From: SIG575 sp045534165
GTDB lineage: Bacteria; Bacillota; Clostridia; Oscillospirales; Acutalibacteraceae
NCBI GenBank assembly: GCA_045534165.1
Contig: JAZSJD010000057.1
Location: 1-29,226 of the forward strand
DNA: 29,226 nt
Direction of reading: 5' to 3'
Made by a program: the position numbers and the translations under genes. The stretch's first letter is position 1, and every line of letters starts with the position of its first letter. The notes below the pieces were generated by a model. It did not search any database, was not told where the DNA came from, and was given only the letters and a program-made list of their open reading frames with translations. Below are positions 1 to 7,861 of the stretch, in pieces.

Positions 1-1122
1 CTTTTGGTTGGTGCTGTATGTCTTGCAATTCTCATAATTTATCCCAGATTTGAAAAACGTGTACCGCCATCACTTATTGCAGTTGTGGTTGGTGCGCTTA
101 TGGTAAAATTCATTCCCGGTCTTGATGCGGGCGTTTTCACAATCGGCGAACTTTACACAATCCCCACAGGCTTACCCTCACTTAACGTCGGCTCAATTGA
201 TTTCAGTTTCCATAAAATTTCAGAGCTTCTTCCTGATGCTTTTACAATCGCAATTTTAGCGGCAATTGAATCACTTTTGTCATGCGTTGTGGCAGACAGT
301 ATGGTTAACTCAAAGCATAATTCAAATGCAGAACTTGTAGCACAGGGTGCAGGTAATATTGTATCAGTTCTTTTCGGCGGTATTCCCGCAACAGGTGCTA
401 TTGCAAGAACTGCGGCAAACGCAAAAAATGGTGGAAGAACTCCCGTGGCAGGAATGGTACACGCAGTCGTTTTAGTGCTTGTTCTTTTATTCCTTATGCC
501 TTATGCAGAGCTTATTCCCATGCCTGCAATTGCGGCAATTCTTTTTATGGTTGCTTACAATATGAGCGAATGGAAAAAGTTTGTGCATATCGTAAAAACT
601 GCACCTAAGAGCGACACAATCGTTATGGTTCTGACATTTGGTCTTACTGTTATTTTTGACCTTGTTGTTGCAATTGAAGTAGGTATGATTCTTGCGGCTT
701 TGTTGTTTATTAAACGTATGAGTGAGGAAGCAGGAGTTAAAGGTTGGAAGTATGTTGAAGACGAAAATGACAGTGACAGCATTGATATGAAAAATGTTCC
801 CGAGCATGTACGCGTTTATGAAGTAAGCGGTCCTTTGTTCTTTGGTGTTGCAGATAAAATATTGGATATTAAATTTAAAGATTATACCAAATGTCTTGTT
901 CTTCGTATGAGAGCAGTACCTTCTGTTGATGCAACGGCACTTGCAAGCCTTGAGAGTCTTTACAGAAAATGTAAGGAAAAAGATATTACTCTTATATTCT
1001 CTCATGTTAATCAGCAACCTCTTAATGCTATGAAAAAATCAGGTCTCTTTGACAAAGTTGGCAGAAATCATTTTTGCAACCACATTGATGATGCTCTGAA
1101 AATTGCATCTAAAATCAAATAA
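1..1122 (+). CDS. SulP-family anion permease with C-terminal STAS domain (5'-truncated)
   Basis: This is the 3' part of a SulP/SLC26-type membrane transporter, which usually carries sulfate, bicarbonate or other anions. The frame is open from base 1, so the N-terminal half of the membrane domain lies outside the window; the TTG at 4 is not a believable start. The visible membrane part holds the family's conserved GGIPATGAIARTAANAKNGG stretch (about residues 123-142) and several hydrophobic helices. From about residue 265 to the end comes a STAS domain, with the VPSVDATAL segment at the position of the regulatory Asp/Ser-Thr loop of anti-sigma-antagonist folds. STAS domains in SulP proteins are cytoplasmic and take part in regulation. 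A terminator follows directly, so this gene ends its transcription unit. The exact substrate cannot be read from the sequence. Confidence 0.9.
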   Translation, partial: LLVGAVCLAILIIYPRFEKRVPPSLIAVVVGALMVKFIPGLDAGVFTIGELYTIPTGLPSLNVGSIDFSFHKISELLPDAFTIAILAAIESLLSCVVADSMVNSKHNSNAELVAQGAGNIVSVLFGGIPATGAIARTAANAKNGGRTPVAGMVHAVVLVLVLLFLMPYAELIPMPAIAAILFMVAYNMSEWKKFVHIVKTAPKSDTIVMVLTFGLTVIFDLVVAIEVGMILAALLFIKRMSEEAGVKGWKYVEDENDSDSIDMKNVPEHVRVYEVSGPLFFGVADKILDIKFKDYTKCLVLRMRAVPSVDATALASLESLYRKCKEKDITLIFSHVNQQPLNAMKKSGLFDKVGRNHFCNHIDDALKIASKIK

Positions 1123-1125
1123 TTT

Positions 1126-1154
1126 AAAATACCCTCATATGAGGGTATTTTTTT
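1126..1154 (+). terminator. Rho-independent terminator after the SulP gene
   Basis: A 26-base perfect palindrome (1126-1151) has ACCCTC and GAGGGT arms around a CATATG centre. It is flanked by AAAAT and ATTTT, and the T-run continues to 1154. It starts a few bases after the stop codon and separates the transporter from the promoter at 1156. Confidence 0.9.
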
Positions 1155-1155
1155 A

Positions 1156-1184
1156 TAGACAAAAAAATAAATAAATGTTATAAT
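1156..1184 (+). promoter_or_regulatory. Sigma-A-type promoter for the oxidoreductase-proBA operon
   Basis: TAGACA (1156-1161) and TATAAT (1179-1184) are separated by exactly 17 bases. The match is perfect at -10 and 5 of 6 at -35. It lies between the upstream terminator and the AGGAGGG ribosome binding site at 1202-1208. Confidence 0.85.
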
Positions 1185-1214
1185 ATTGTAATTATTGGTG
1201 AAGGAGGGAAAAGA

Positions 1215-2414
1215 ATGTTTTTTGATGTTGCAATTATCGGCGGAGGAGTTTCAGGTCTTGTTTCAGCCATTGAAGTTAAAAGAAATTATCCGCAGAAATC
1301 TGTTGTTATTTTTGAAAAACTGGACCGTGCAGGTAAAAAAATTCTTGCAACCGGCAACGGAAGATGTAACCTTGATAATCTCACAGCAACGAAAGAAGAC
1401 TATAATTCTCCCTCGTTTGTATTTTTTGCTCTTAAAGAATATACACCACAGTCAAATCTTGATTTTTTTAAAAGTATGGGTTTAATGACTGTTTGTGATT
1501 CTGAGGGCAGAGTTTACCCTCGCAGTAATTCCGCTTCAAGTGTGCTTGATGCGCTTCGTTTTGAAACAGAAAAACTGGGAATAAAAATCATCTTTGAAAA
1601 AGTTGAAAAAATTGAAAAGAAAGATGTTTTTATCATTAATAATATAAAAGCGGAAAAAGTTATTATGTGTTGTGGCGGATGTTCTTCTCCCTCCCAGGGA
1701 AGTGACGGTTCAGGCTTTGAGCTTGCAAAAAAAATAGGTCACAGAATAACACCCCTTTATCCGTCACTTGTGCAGATTACAACAGACACACGTTTTACAA
1801 AACCACTTAAAGGTGTGCGTGTGAAAGGTAAACTGACACTTAAGGAAAAAGAAAAAATCATAGGCTCGTCAGAGGGGGAAATTTTATTTGCAGATTATGG
1901 TTTATCAGGAATTGCAACCATGGATTTGTCCCGATTCTTAAGGAAAATTTCAAACAAAGAAGATGCAAGAATCTATCTCGATATGGCTTGTGATATGGAA
2001 GAAAAAGAGCTTTCTTTCTATCTGATTTCTCATAGACAGAAAAATCCCCATCTTGAATGTGAAAACTTTTTATCAGGAATTCTTCCGAAAACAATGGGTA
2101 AAGCCATTATGAAAAAATGCGGAATTTTCCTTGGGGATAAAGTGGAAAAATTAACAGATAAAGATATTGAAAATATTATCAGTAGCATCAAAAATTTTGA
2201 GTTCAAAGTAACCGGCACTAAAGGCTTTGATTTTTCTCAGGTAACATCAGGCGGAATTGATTTGAAAGAAGTTGATAAATCTACGCTGATGTCAGAAAAA
2301 GTAAACGGACTTTATTTCTGCGGAGAAATTTTGGATGTAGATTCACGTTGCGGTGGCTTCAATCTTCATTGGGCGGTAAGCTCAGCCAGGTTGGCAGCAC
2401 AGTTGAAAGGATAA
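1215..2414 (+). CDS. NAD(P)/FAD-dependent oxidoreductase, HI0933/BaiN (YhiN) family
   Basis: This is a flavoprotein of the HI0933 family, 399 residues, a normal length. The dinucleotide-binding motif IIGGGVSG sits at residues 7-14. The family signature AGKKILATGNGRCNL is at about 39-53. The C-terminal FAD-binding segment GLYFCGEILDVDSRCGGFNLHWA runs from about 365. The start is the ATG seven bases after AGGAGGG. Members are mostly uncharacterised; one gut clostridial member, BaiN, was reported to act on bile acid intermediates, but family membership alone does not support that reaction here. It is first in an operon with a second, unrelated FAD enzyme three bases downstream and then proBA. 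The paired flavoproteins suggest a housekeeping redox role, which is inference. Confidence 0.88.
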   Translation: MFFDVAIIGGGVSGLVSAIEVKRNYPQKSVVIFEKLDRAGKKILATGNGRCNLDNLTATKEDYNSPSFVFFALKEYTPQSNLDFFKSMGLMTVCDSEGRVYPRSNSASSVLDALRFETEKLGIKIIFEKVEKIEKKDVFIINNIKAEKVIMCCGGCSSPSQGSDGSGFELAKKIGHRITPLYPSLVQITTDTRFTKPLKGVRVKGKLTLKEKEKIIGSSEGEILFADYGLSGIATMDLSRFLRKISNKEDARIYLDMACDMEEKELSFYLISHRQKNPHLECENFLSGILPKTMGKAIMKKCGIFLGDKVEKLTDKDIENIISSIKNFEFKVTGTKGFDFSQVTSGGIDLKEVDKSTLMSEKVNGLYFCGEILDVDSRCGGFNLHWAVSSARLAAQLKG

Positions 2415-2417
2415 AAA

Positions 2418-4013
2418 ATGATCAGAATTAATTCAATTAAAATGCCTCTTGAGAGTGAGGATAATGACCTGAGAAATGCAGTTTCAAAAACTCTCAGAGT
2501 TAAAAGTGAAGATATAGATTTTGTGAGAGTTTTCAAACGCTCTGTTGACAGCAGAGATAAAGAAAATGTTTTCTTTGTTTATTCTGTTGATGTGGGTGTC
2601 AAGAACGAAAGTAAAATTCTCAAAAAATGTTCTTCAAACAAAAATGTTCTCGAAATTAAAGAATATGAATATGTTCTTCCCGAAAACAAAAGAAAAAGCA
2701 ATCTCCGTCCTGTAATTGCAGGCTTTGGTCCGGCTGGTATGTTTGCAGCTTTGACTCTTGCACGTTCAGGACTTAAACCTCTTGTTTTGGAGAGAGGTAA
2801 TGATGTTGATACAAGAACTAAAGACGTAAGTATTTTCTGGACAGAAAGAAAATTAAACACAGAATCCAACGTTCAGTTCGGTGAAGGTGGTGCAGGAACA
2901 TTTTCTGACGGAAAGCTTACAACAGGTATCAAAGATCCGTTGTGCAGACATTGTCTGAATGAACTTGTAAAACATGGAGCACCTGAAGATATTCTTTATA
3001 ATGCAAAGCCTCACATCGGTACAGATAAATTAAAAGACGTTGTCAAAAACATAAGACGTGAAGTTTTATCTTTGGGAGGAGAAATTCTTTTCGGAGCAAA
3101 ACTTACCGATATTATAGTGTTTAACGGTGTTATCCAGGGCATAACTTATGAGCAGAATTCAAAAACTTATGATTTCGAAACAGACACACTTGTTCTGGCA
3201 GTAGGACATTCTGCAAGAGATACAATAACAATGCTCTATAACAAAGGCATTAAAATGATGCAGAAAGCTTTTTCTGTGGGAGCCAGAATTGAACACCCGA
3301 GAGAATTTATAGATAAAGCCCAATATGGGTCTTTTGCAGGACATCCCAAGCTTGGCGCTGCGGATTATAAAATGGCTTGTCATCCACCCCATGGCAGAGG
3401 TGCATATACTTTTTGTATGTGTCCCGGCGGTACGGTTGTTGCTTCGTCTTCTGATGAAGGTGGGGTAGTTGTTAACGGTATGAGTGAATTCAGCCGTGAC
3501 GGAGAAAATTCAAACTCAGCTTTGTTGGTTGGAATTGAACCGGAAGATTTTCCTGATGAACATCCTCTTTCAGGCTTTGTTCTGCAAAGGGATATTGAAG
3601 AAAAAGCTTATCTGTATGGCGGAAGCAATTATGCTTCACCTGCGCAGTTGGTTGGAGATTTCCTTAATGATAAAAAGAGTGTTAAGTTAGGCGGAGTTAA
3701 ACCCACTTGTCCCACAGGTGTTGAGTGTGCCGATTTAAGGCAGGTTCTTCCTAAAAAAGTTACAGATACACTTTCAGATGCACTTCTTAAAATGAACAAT
3801 ATGCTTTCAGGTTTTGCAATGCCTGAAGCAGTTTTAACAGGTGCAGAAACAAGAAGTTCATCTCCCGTAAGAATTTTACGCGATGAATTTTTCCAGACAA
3901 ATGTCAGCGGGCTTTTCCCGTCAGGAGAAGGCGCAGGGTATGCAGGAGGAATTGTTTCTGCTGCAGTGGACGGAATTAAATGTGCTCACGCAGTACTTAA
4001 TGATGAATCATAA
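2418..4013 (+). CDS. FAD-dependent dehydrogenase, COG2509 type
   Basis: This is a 531-residue flavoprotein resembling the COG2509 family of uncharacterised FAD-dependent dehydrogenases. An N-terminal domain of about 95 residues precedes the Rossmann dinucleotide-binding motif AGFGPAG (101-107). It is followed by the ERG acidic end of the second strand, and by VQFGEGGAGTFSDGKL, a strongly conserved block in this family. The C-terminal part has the FPSGEGAGYAGGIVSAAVDG FAD-closing segment. It starts three bases after the stop of the preceding oxidoreductase and is surely co-transcribed with it. It shares no close sequence relationship with that neighbour beyond the Rossmann fold, so the two are not a simple duplication. 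The substrate is unknown. Confidence 0.87.
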   Translation: MIRINSIKMPLESEDNDLRNAVSKTLRVKSEDIDFVRVFKRSVDSRDKENVFFVYSVDVGVKNESKILKKCSSNKNVLEIKEYEYVLPENKRKSNLRPVIAGFGPAGMFAALTLARSGLKPLVLERGNDVDTRTKDVSIFWTERKLNTESNVQFGEGGAGTFSDGKLTTGIKDPLCRHCLNELVKHGAPEDILYNAKPHIGTDKLKDVVKNIRREVLSLGGEILFGAKLTDIIVFNGVIQGITYEQNSKTYDFETDTLVLAVGHSARDTITMLYNKGIKMMQKAFSVGARIEHPREFIDKAQYGSFAGHPKLGAADYKMACHPPHGRGAYTFCMCPGGTVVASSSDEGGVVVNGMSEFSRDGENSNSALLVGIEPEDFPDEHPLSGFVLQRDIEEKAYLYGGSNYASPAQLVGDFLNDKKSVKLGGVKPTCPTGVECADLRQVLPKKVTDTLSDALLKMNNMLSGFAMPEAVLTGAETRSSSPVRILRDEFFQTNVSGLFPSGEGAGYAGGIVSAAVDGIKCAHAVLNDES

Positions 4014-4025
4014 AGGTTGATGAAA

Positions 4026-4808
4026 ATGGAAACAAAAAGAATTGTTGTTAAAGTGGGAACTTCAACTCTCACTCACAAAACAGGCAGACTTAACATAAGA
4101 CGTGTTGAGCAATTGGTAAAAACACTTGCAGATTTGCAGAATGCAGGCAACCAGATTATGCTTGTTTCAAGCGGTGCAATCGGCTTGGGTATGAGCAAAT
4201 TGGGTATGACACAGAAACCTACCGATACACCAACAAAGCAGGCATGTGCAGCAGTAGGTCAATGCGAATTGATGTATCTTTATGATAAACTTTTTTCAGA
4301 CTATTCTCTTAATGTGTCGCAGATACTTTTAACAAAATATGTTTTGCTTGAAGACAGAAAGAAGAACGTTGAAAATGCAGTTGAAAGACTTCTTGAATTA
4401 GGTACAATTCCTGTTGTTAATGAAAACGACACAGTTGCAATTGATGAACTTGAACTTGAAATGGGCGAAAATGATTCTCTTGCAGCGATTATGGCAAAAG
4501 TTGCAAAAGCAGATATGCTTGTAATTCTTTCAGATATAGACGGTCTTTACGATAAAAACCCGAAAGAAAATGAAGATGCTCACCTGATAAAAGTTGTTGA
4601 TGGTGTTACTGAAGAAATGAAACTTGGCGCAGGTGGTGCAGGTTCATCTCTCGGCACAGGCGGAATGATAACAAAACTCAAAGCCGCTGAAATTGCAAAT
4701 GAAGCGGGCATTGATATGGTAATTATGAATGGTGATAAACCTGAAAAATTATATGACCTTCTAGAAGGAAAACCCATCGGCACATATTTCAAGGGGGTGA
4801 AGAAATGA
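4026..4808 (+). CDS. proB: Glutamate 5-kinase
   Basis: This cytoplasmic enzyme phosphorylates L-glutamate to gamma-glutamyl phosphate, the first step of proline synthesis. The amino-acid-kinase fold is clear: IVVKVGTSTLTH near the N-terminus, SSGAIGLGM, NENDTVAIDELE, ILSDIDGLYDKNP, and the GAGSSLGTGGMITKLKAA nucleotide/substrate loop. The protein is about 260 residues and ends after the kinase domain, so the C-terminal PUA domain found in E. coli ProB is absent; this short form is common in Firmicutes. In-frame TTG (4017) and ATG (4020) codons lie upstream. I chose the ATG at 4026 because AAAGGTTGAT sits at proper spacing before it and the protein then begins METKRIVVKVG like its relatives. 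Its ATGA overlap with proA suggests translational coupling. Confidence 0.95.
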   Translation: METKRIVVKVGTSTLTHKTGRLNIRRVEQLVKTLADLQNAGNQIMLVSSGAIGLGMSKLGMTQKPTDTPTKQACAAVGQCELMYLYDKLFSDYSLNVSQILLTKYVLLEDRKKNVENAVERLLELGTIPVVNENDTVAIDELELEMGENDSLAAIMAKVAKADMLVILSDIDGLYDKNPKENEDAHLIKVVDGVTEEMKLGAGGAGSSLGTGGMITKLKAAEIANEAGIDMVIMNGDKPEKLYDLLEGKPIGTYFKGVKK

Positions 4809-6049
4809 GTTATATACTCACTCTTGGCGAAAATGCAAAAAAAGTTAAATCTCAGTTAATGACAGCATCAACAGGCAAGAAAAATGATGCACTTCTGAAA
4901 ATTTCGGAAGAACTTAAAAATAACATAGATTTAATTATAGAAAAAAATAACATTGACCTTGAAAATGCCGAAAAAAACGGTATGTCAAAGTCGATGCTTG
5001 ACAGATTAAAGCTTGATGAAAAAAGAATTCTTGCAATTGCAAATGCTTGTGTGAATCTTTCAAAGCTTGATGACCCTGTGGGTGAAGTAACAGGTGGCGG
5101 AGTACGTCCCAACGGAATGAAAATTCAGAAAGTAAGAGTTCCCATGGGCGTTATCGGTATTATTTACGAAGCACGTCCAAATGTTACGGTTGATGCTGCT
5201 TCATTGTGCCTTAAAAGCGGTAACACAGTAATTTTACGTGGCGGTAAAGAAGCTTTTGAGAGCAATAAAATTCTGATGAAGTTAATGAGAGATGCTGTTG
5301 AAAAAGCAGGTTTCTCACCTGATATTATGCAGTTGGTTGAAGATACTTCAAGAGAAACTGCAACAGAAATGATGAAGCTTAACGGATATATTGATGTTCT
5401 GATTCCTCGCGGTGGCGCAGGACTTATTTCTTCGGTTGTTAAGAATGCAACTGTTCCCGTTATTGAAACAGGTACAGGTAACTGCCACATTTATGTTGAT
5501 GAAAGTGCAGACCTTGAAATGGCGGTCAATATTCTAAACAATGGTAAAACACAAAGACCTTCTGTTTGCAATGCACTTGAAAGTCTGCTTGTACATCAGA
5601 ATATTGCAGAAAAATTCTTGCCTTTGGCAAAAGCGAAGCTTAATGAAAGTCAGGTAGAAATCAGAGGTTGCGAAAAAACAAAAGAAATTCTCTCAGATAT
5701 TGCCCTTGCAACAGAAGAAGATTATGCAACAGAATTTCTTGATTATATAATTTCGGCAAAAGTTGTGGCTGATATTGATGAAGCAATTTCTCATGTTTCA
5801 AAATACACAACAGGTCACTCCGAATGTATTGTAACTAAGAATCTTGAAAACGCTGAAAAATTCCAGGCAGAAATCGATGCGGCAGCAGTATATGTGAATT
5901 GTTCAACACGTTTTACTGATGGCGAAGAATTCGGTCTTGGCGCAGAAATAGGAATTTCAACACAAAAACTTCACGCAAGAGGACCTATGGGACTTCGTGA
6001 ACTTACAACAACAAAATACTTAATTACAGGAAAGGGACAAATAAGGTGA
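4805..6049 (+). CDS. proA: Gamma-glutamyl phosphate reductase (glutamate-5-semialdehyde dehydrogenase)
   Basis: It reduces gamma-glutamyl phosphate with NADPH to glutamate-5-semialdehyde, which cyclises to the proline precursor. It is 414 residues, the usual length. Family blocks seen are PMGVIGIIYEARPNVTVDAA, SGNTVILRGGKEA, and ETGTGNCHIYVD. The catalytic cysteine lies in RPSVCNALE (Cys255), and the C-terminal block is FGLGAEIGISTQKLHARGPMGL. The start codon overlaps the proB stop (ATGA at 4805-4808) behind a GGGGGTGAAG ribosome binding site, so the two enzymes are coupled. No proC is present in the window, so the last proline step must be encoded elsewhere. Confidence 0.96.
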   Translation: MSYILTLGENAKKVKSQLMTASTGKKNDALLKISEELKNNIDLIIEKNNIDLENAEKNGMSKSMLDRLKLDEKRILAIANACVNLSKLDDPVGEVTGGGVRPNGMKIQKVRVPMGVIGIIYEARPNVTVDAASLCLKSGNTVILRGGKEAFESNKILMKLMRDAVEKAGFSPDIMQLVEDTSRETATEMMKLNGYIDVLIPRGGAGLISSVVKNATVPVIETGTGNCHIYVDESADLEMAVNILNNGKTQRPSVCNALESLLVHQNIAEKFLPLAKAKLNESQVEIRGCEKTKEILSDIALATEEDYATEFLDYIISAKVVADIDEAISHVSKYTTGHSECIVTKNLENAEKFQAEIDAAAVYVNCSTRFTDGEEFGLGAEIGISTQKLHARGPMGLRELTTTKYLITGKGQIR

Positions 6050-6054
6050 TGAAA

Positions 6055-7269
6055 ATGGAAAACAATTTTAATCCGGTACTCAGATTTGTAGCAGTAAGCG
6101 ACGTTCATTATAAAGATGAACGTTCAAAAGAAACAGAACGTATGGAAAAAGCTATGCAGGCTGCATACAGAATTGCAGAAGAACATCCTACATACAAAAA
6201 TCTTGATGCACTTGTAGTTGTTGGTGACTTTGCTAACAGAGGCGAACAGTGTCAGATGGATTTGTTCAAGGAAACTCTCCAGAATTTCACAAAAGAAGAA
6301 ACAAAGAAAATTATGCTTATTTCAAGCCATGAGTTCCATGGACCGGAAGGAATGGAAGGCGGATATTCTCGTTTTGAAAACACATTCGGTCAGAAAGGTG
6401 ACCAGCATAACGTAATCAACGGTTTCCACTTTATTTCTGTTTCATCAAACAATGGTGCAGGTTTCAAAGAAGATAAAGTTGCATTTATGGCAGAAGAACT
6501 TGAAAAAGCAGCTGCTGATGACCCGAAGAAACCTATTTTTGTTTTCCAGCATCCTCACATTCAGTCAACAGTTTACGGTAGCTGTCTCTGGGGTGAAAGC
6601 GATTTCACAGCAACAATGATGAACTACCCTCAGATTATCGATTTCTCAGGTCATTCACATGCTCCCATCAATGACCCACGTTCAATTCATCAGCTTCACT
6701 TCACATCTCTCGGTACAGGTACACTTTCATATTTTGAACTTGATGAGTTTGATACAATTTACGGTACAATTCCTCCCAATGATGAAGAAGCAGCACAGAT
6801 GACAATTGTTGAAGCAGATGCAGAGGGCAGAGTACGTATTTATCCTTACGATGTGCTTACAGACAACTTCTTCCCCAGAGTATGGAAAATTGACAGACCC
6901 TACGACCCCGATTCATTCCTTTACACAGATGCAAAACGTTATGCAAATGCAGAGAAAGTTTACTTCACAGGAAACGAAAAAATTGAAATCGCTGCAGAAG
7001 CAAACGAATGCACAGTTACATTTGAACAGGCAAAATGTGATGATGAATATGTAAACGGTTATGAAATTACTGTAAGAAGAAAATCAGACGGACTTATTGA
7101 AAGACATCTTGCAGTATGGTCAAGCTACTATATTTATAATATGCCTGAAACAGTAACACAGAAAATTGAAAAACTTAAAGCAGATACAGAATATATCCTT
7201 GAAATCAAAGCATACGGTTTCTGGAAAAACTATTCAGAAAAAATTTCAAAAGAATTCAAAACAAAATAA
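6055..7269 (+). CDS. Calcineurin-like metallophosphoesterase with C-terminal Fn3-like domain
   Basis: This is a 404-residue phosphoesterase of unknown substrate. Metal-binding motifs appear in order: SDVH (Asp16, His18), GDFANRG (Asp58), SSHE (91-94), QHPH (His166-His169 region) and GHSH (His200, His202). The third motif is normally GNH[D/E]; here the metal-bridging Asn is replaced by Ser, which is unusual. No signal peptide is visible, so it is probably cytoplasmic. From about 313 to the end the sequence looks like a fibronectin-III-type beta domain (VTFEQAKCDDEYVNGYEITV, then TEYILEIKAYG). GTG (6046) and ATG (6049) starts are possible; I prefer ATG 6055 because AAGGTGAT lies correctly before it. 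Codon choice (TTC, AAC, CGT, ATC) is more biased than in most neighbours, suggesting good expression. It is last in the proBA operon. Confidence 0.8.
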   Translation: MENNFNPVLRFVAVSDVHYKDERSKETERMEKAMQAAYRIAEEHPTYKNLDALVVVGDFANRGEQCQMDLFKETLQNFTKEETKKIMLISSHEFHGPEGMEGGYSRFENTFGQKGDQHNVINGFHFISVSSNNGAGFKEDKVAFMAEELEKAAADDPKKPIFVFQHPHIQSTVYGSCLWGESDFTATMMNYPQIIDFSGHSHAPINDPRSIHQLHFTSLGTGTLSYFELDEFDTIYGTIPPNDEEAAQMTIVEADAEGRVRIYPYDVLTDNFFPRVWKIDRPYDPDSFLYTDAKRYANAEKVYFTGNEKIEIAAEANECTVTFEQAKCDDEYVNGYEITVRRKSDGLIERHLAVWSSYYIYNMPETVTQKIEKLKADTEYILEIKAYGFWKNYSEKISKEFKTK

Positions 7270-7277
7270 TTCAAACG

Positions 7278-7309
7278 AAAAACGGATAGCCGATTGGCTA
7301 TCCGTTTTT
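7278..7309. terminator. Bidirectional rho-independent terminator between convergent units
   Basis: Perfect 14-base arms (7278-7291 and 7296-7309) contain ACGGATAGCC and GGCTATCCGT around a GATT loop. An A-run precedes and a T-run ends the stem, so it can stop both the plus-strand operon and the minus-strand epimerase-RAYT unit. Confidence 0.88.
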
Positions 7310-7342
7310 GTTGTGTTTTCATTTTGAATGTTTGTTTTTTTA

Positions 7343-7852
7343 TTATTTCTCTGATTCTTGTTTAGGGTTGAAGCAATCATCATCCCACCTGATAATGTTT
7401 GTATCAATATACTCCCATATTTTATCGTAGTCCCTGTCGCTGCGTATAATATGGTTGTGAAAAGAGCGCTGCCAAATGTTCTTTTTGTACTCACGATTGC
7501 AGTATCGCTTCAGTAGTGATACGAATTTTGAGCTTTCATTATTGTAGGGTGCGGCGGTTTGCGACGCACCGTTATAACCAGTAATGCTTAAAATCATATG
7601 GAAATGATTTGGCATAATTATGTATTTGTCTATTTTAATATGAGAATATTTTTGGTTCATCATAACGATATATTTATGGAGAATTTTTCCATATTCAGAT
7701 AATATCATTTGCGGTGTGTCGAAATCGCCACACCCTACGATTTCACCCAATAAATTTTCTTTGTTTTTTACACACATGGTTATAAAATATGCTCCGGGAG
7801 AGGAATAATCGTAATTTTTCAACCGTGTTTGTTTTCTTTCAGGCAAGTCCAT
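7343..7852 (-). CDS. REP-associated tyrosine transposase (RAYT, Y1_Tnp / IS200-like fold)
   Basis: This is a single-domain HUH nuclease of about 169 residues that resembles domesticated IS200/IS605 transposases (TnpA-REP). The HUH motif is MPNHFHMIL, with NHFH at 82-85. The C-terminal block WQRSFHNHIIRSDRDYDKIWEYIDTNI matches the WQR-x-H-IIR-YI-x-N signature of RAYTs, and the Tyr of EYIDTN (about 148) is the likely nucleophile. The frame opens with a TTG at 7861, but ATG 7852 gives the usual MDLPERKQTRLKNYDYSSPGAYFIT opening. No clear ribosome binding site precedes it, and it starts 9 bases after the epimerase stop, so expression is probably low and read-through driven. RAYTs are known to act on REP hairpins; two REP-like hairpins are embedded in this gene and encode VGCGDFDTP (about 39-47) and GASQTAAPY (about 95-103). 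Confidence 0.9.
   Translation of the reverse strand: MDLPERKQTRLKNYDYSSPGAYFITMCVKNKENLLGEIVGCGDFDTPQMILSEYGKILHKYIVMMNQKYSHIKIDKYIIMPNHFHMILSITGYNGASQTAAPYNNESSKFVSLLKRYCNREYKKNIWQRSFHNHIIRSDRDYDKIWEYIDTNIIRWDDDCFNPKQESEK
7544..7570 (+). repeat. REP-like hairpin 1 inside the RAYT gene (plus orientation)
   Basis: GTAG (7544-7547) is followed by an imperfect palindrome: GGTGCG (7548-7553), G, CG, loop GTTTG (7557-7561), CG, A, CGCACC (7565-7570). The only internal mismatch is G opposite A. A 5' GTAG tetranucleotide followed by an imperfect palindrome is the classic REP layout. It matches hairpin 2 at almost every position, with paired changes in the stem. Confidence 0.7.
7713..7738 (-). repeat. 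REP-like hairpin 2 inside the RAYT gene (minus orientation)
   Basis: Read on the minus strand, GTAG (7738-7735) is followed by GGTGTG, G, CG, loop ATTT, CG, A, CACACC (ending at 7713). It has the same architecture and the same G-A mismatch as hairpin 1, with T-A replacing C-G in the stem. The two copies face each other with GTAG ends outward and 142 bases between them. Confidence 0.7.
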
Positions 7853-7861
7853 AAAATGCAA

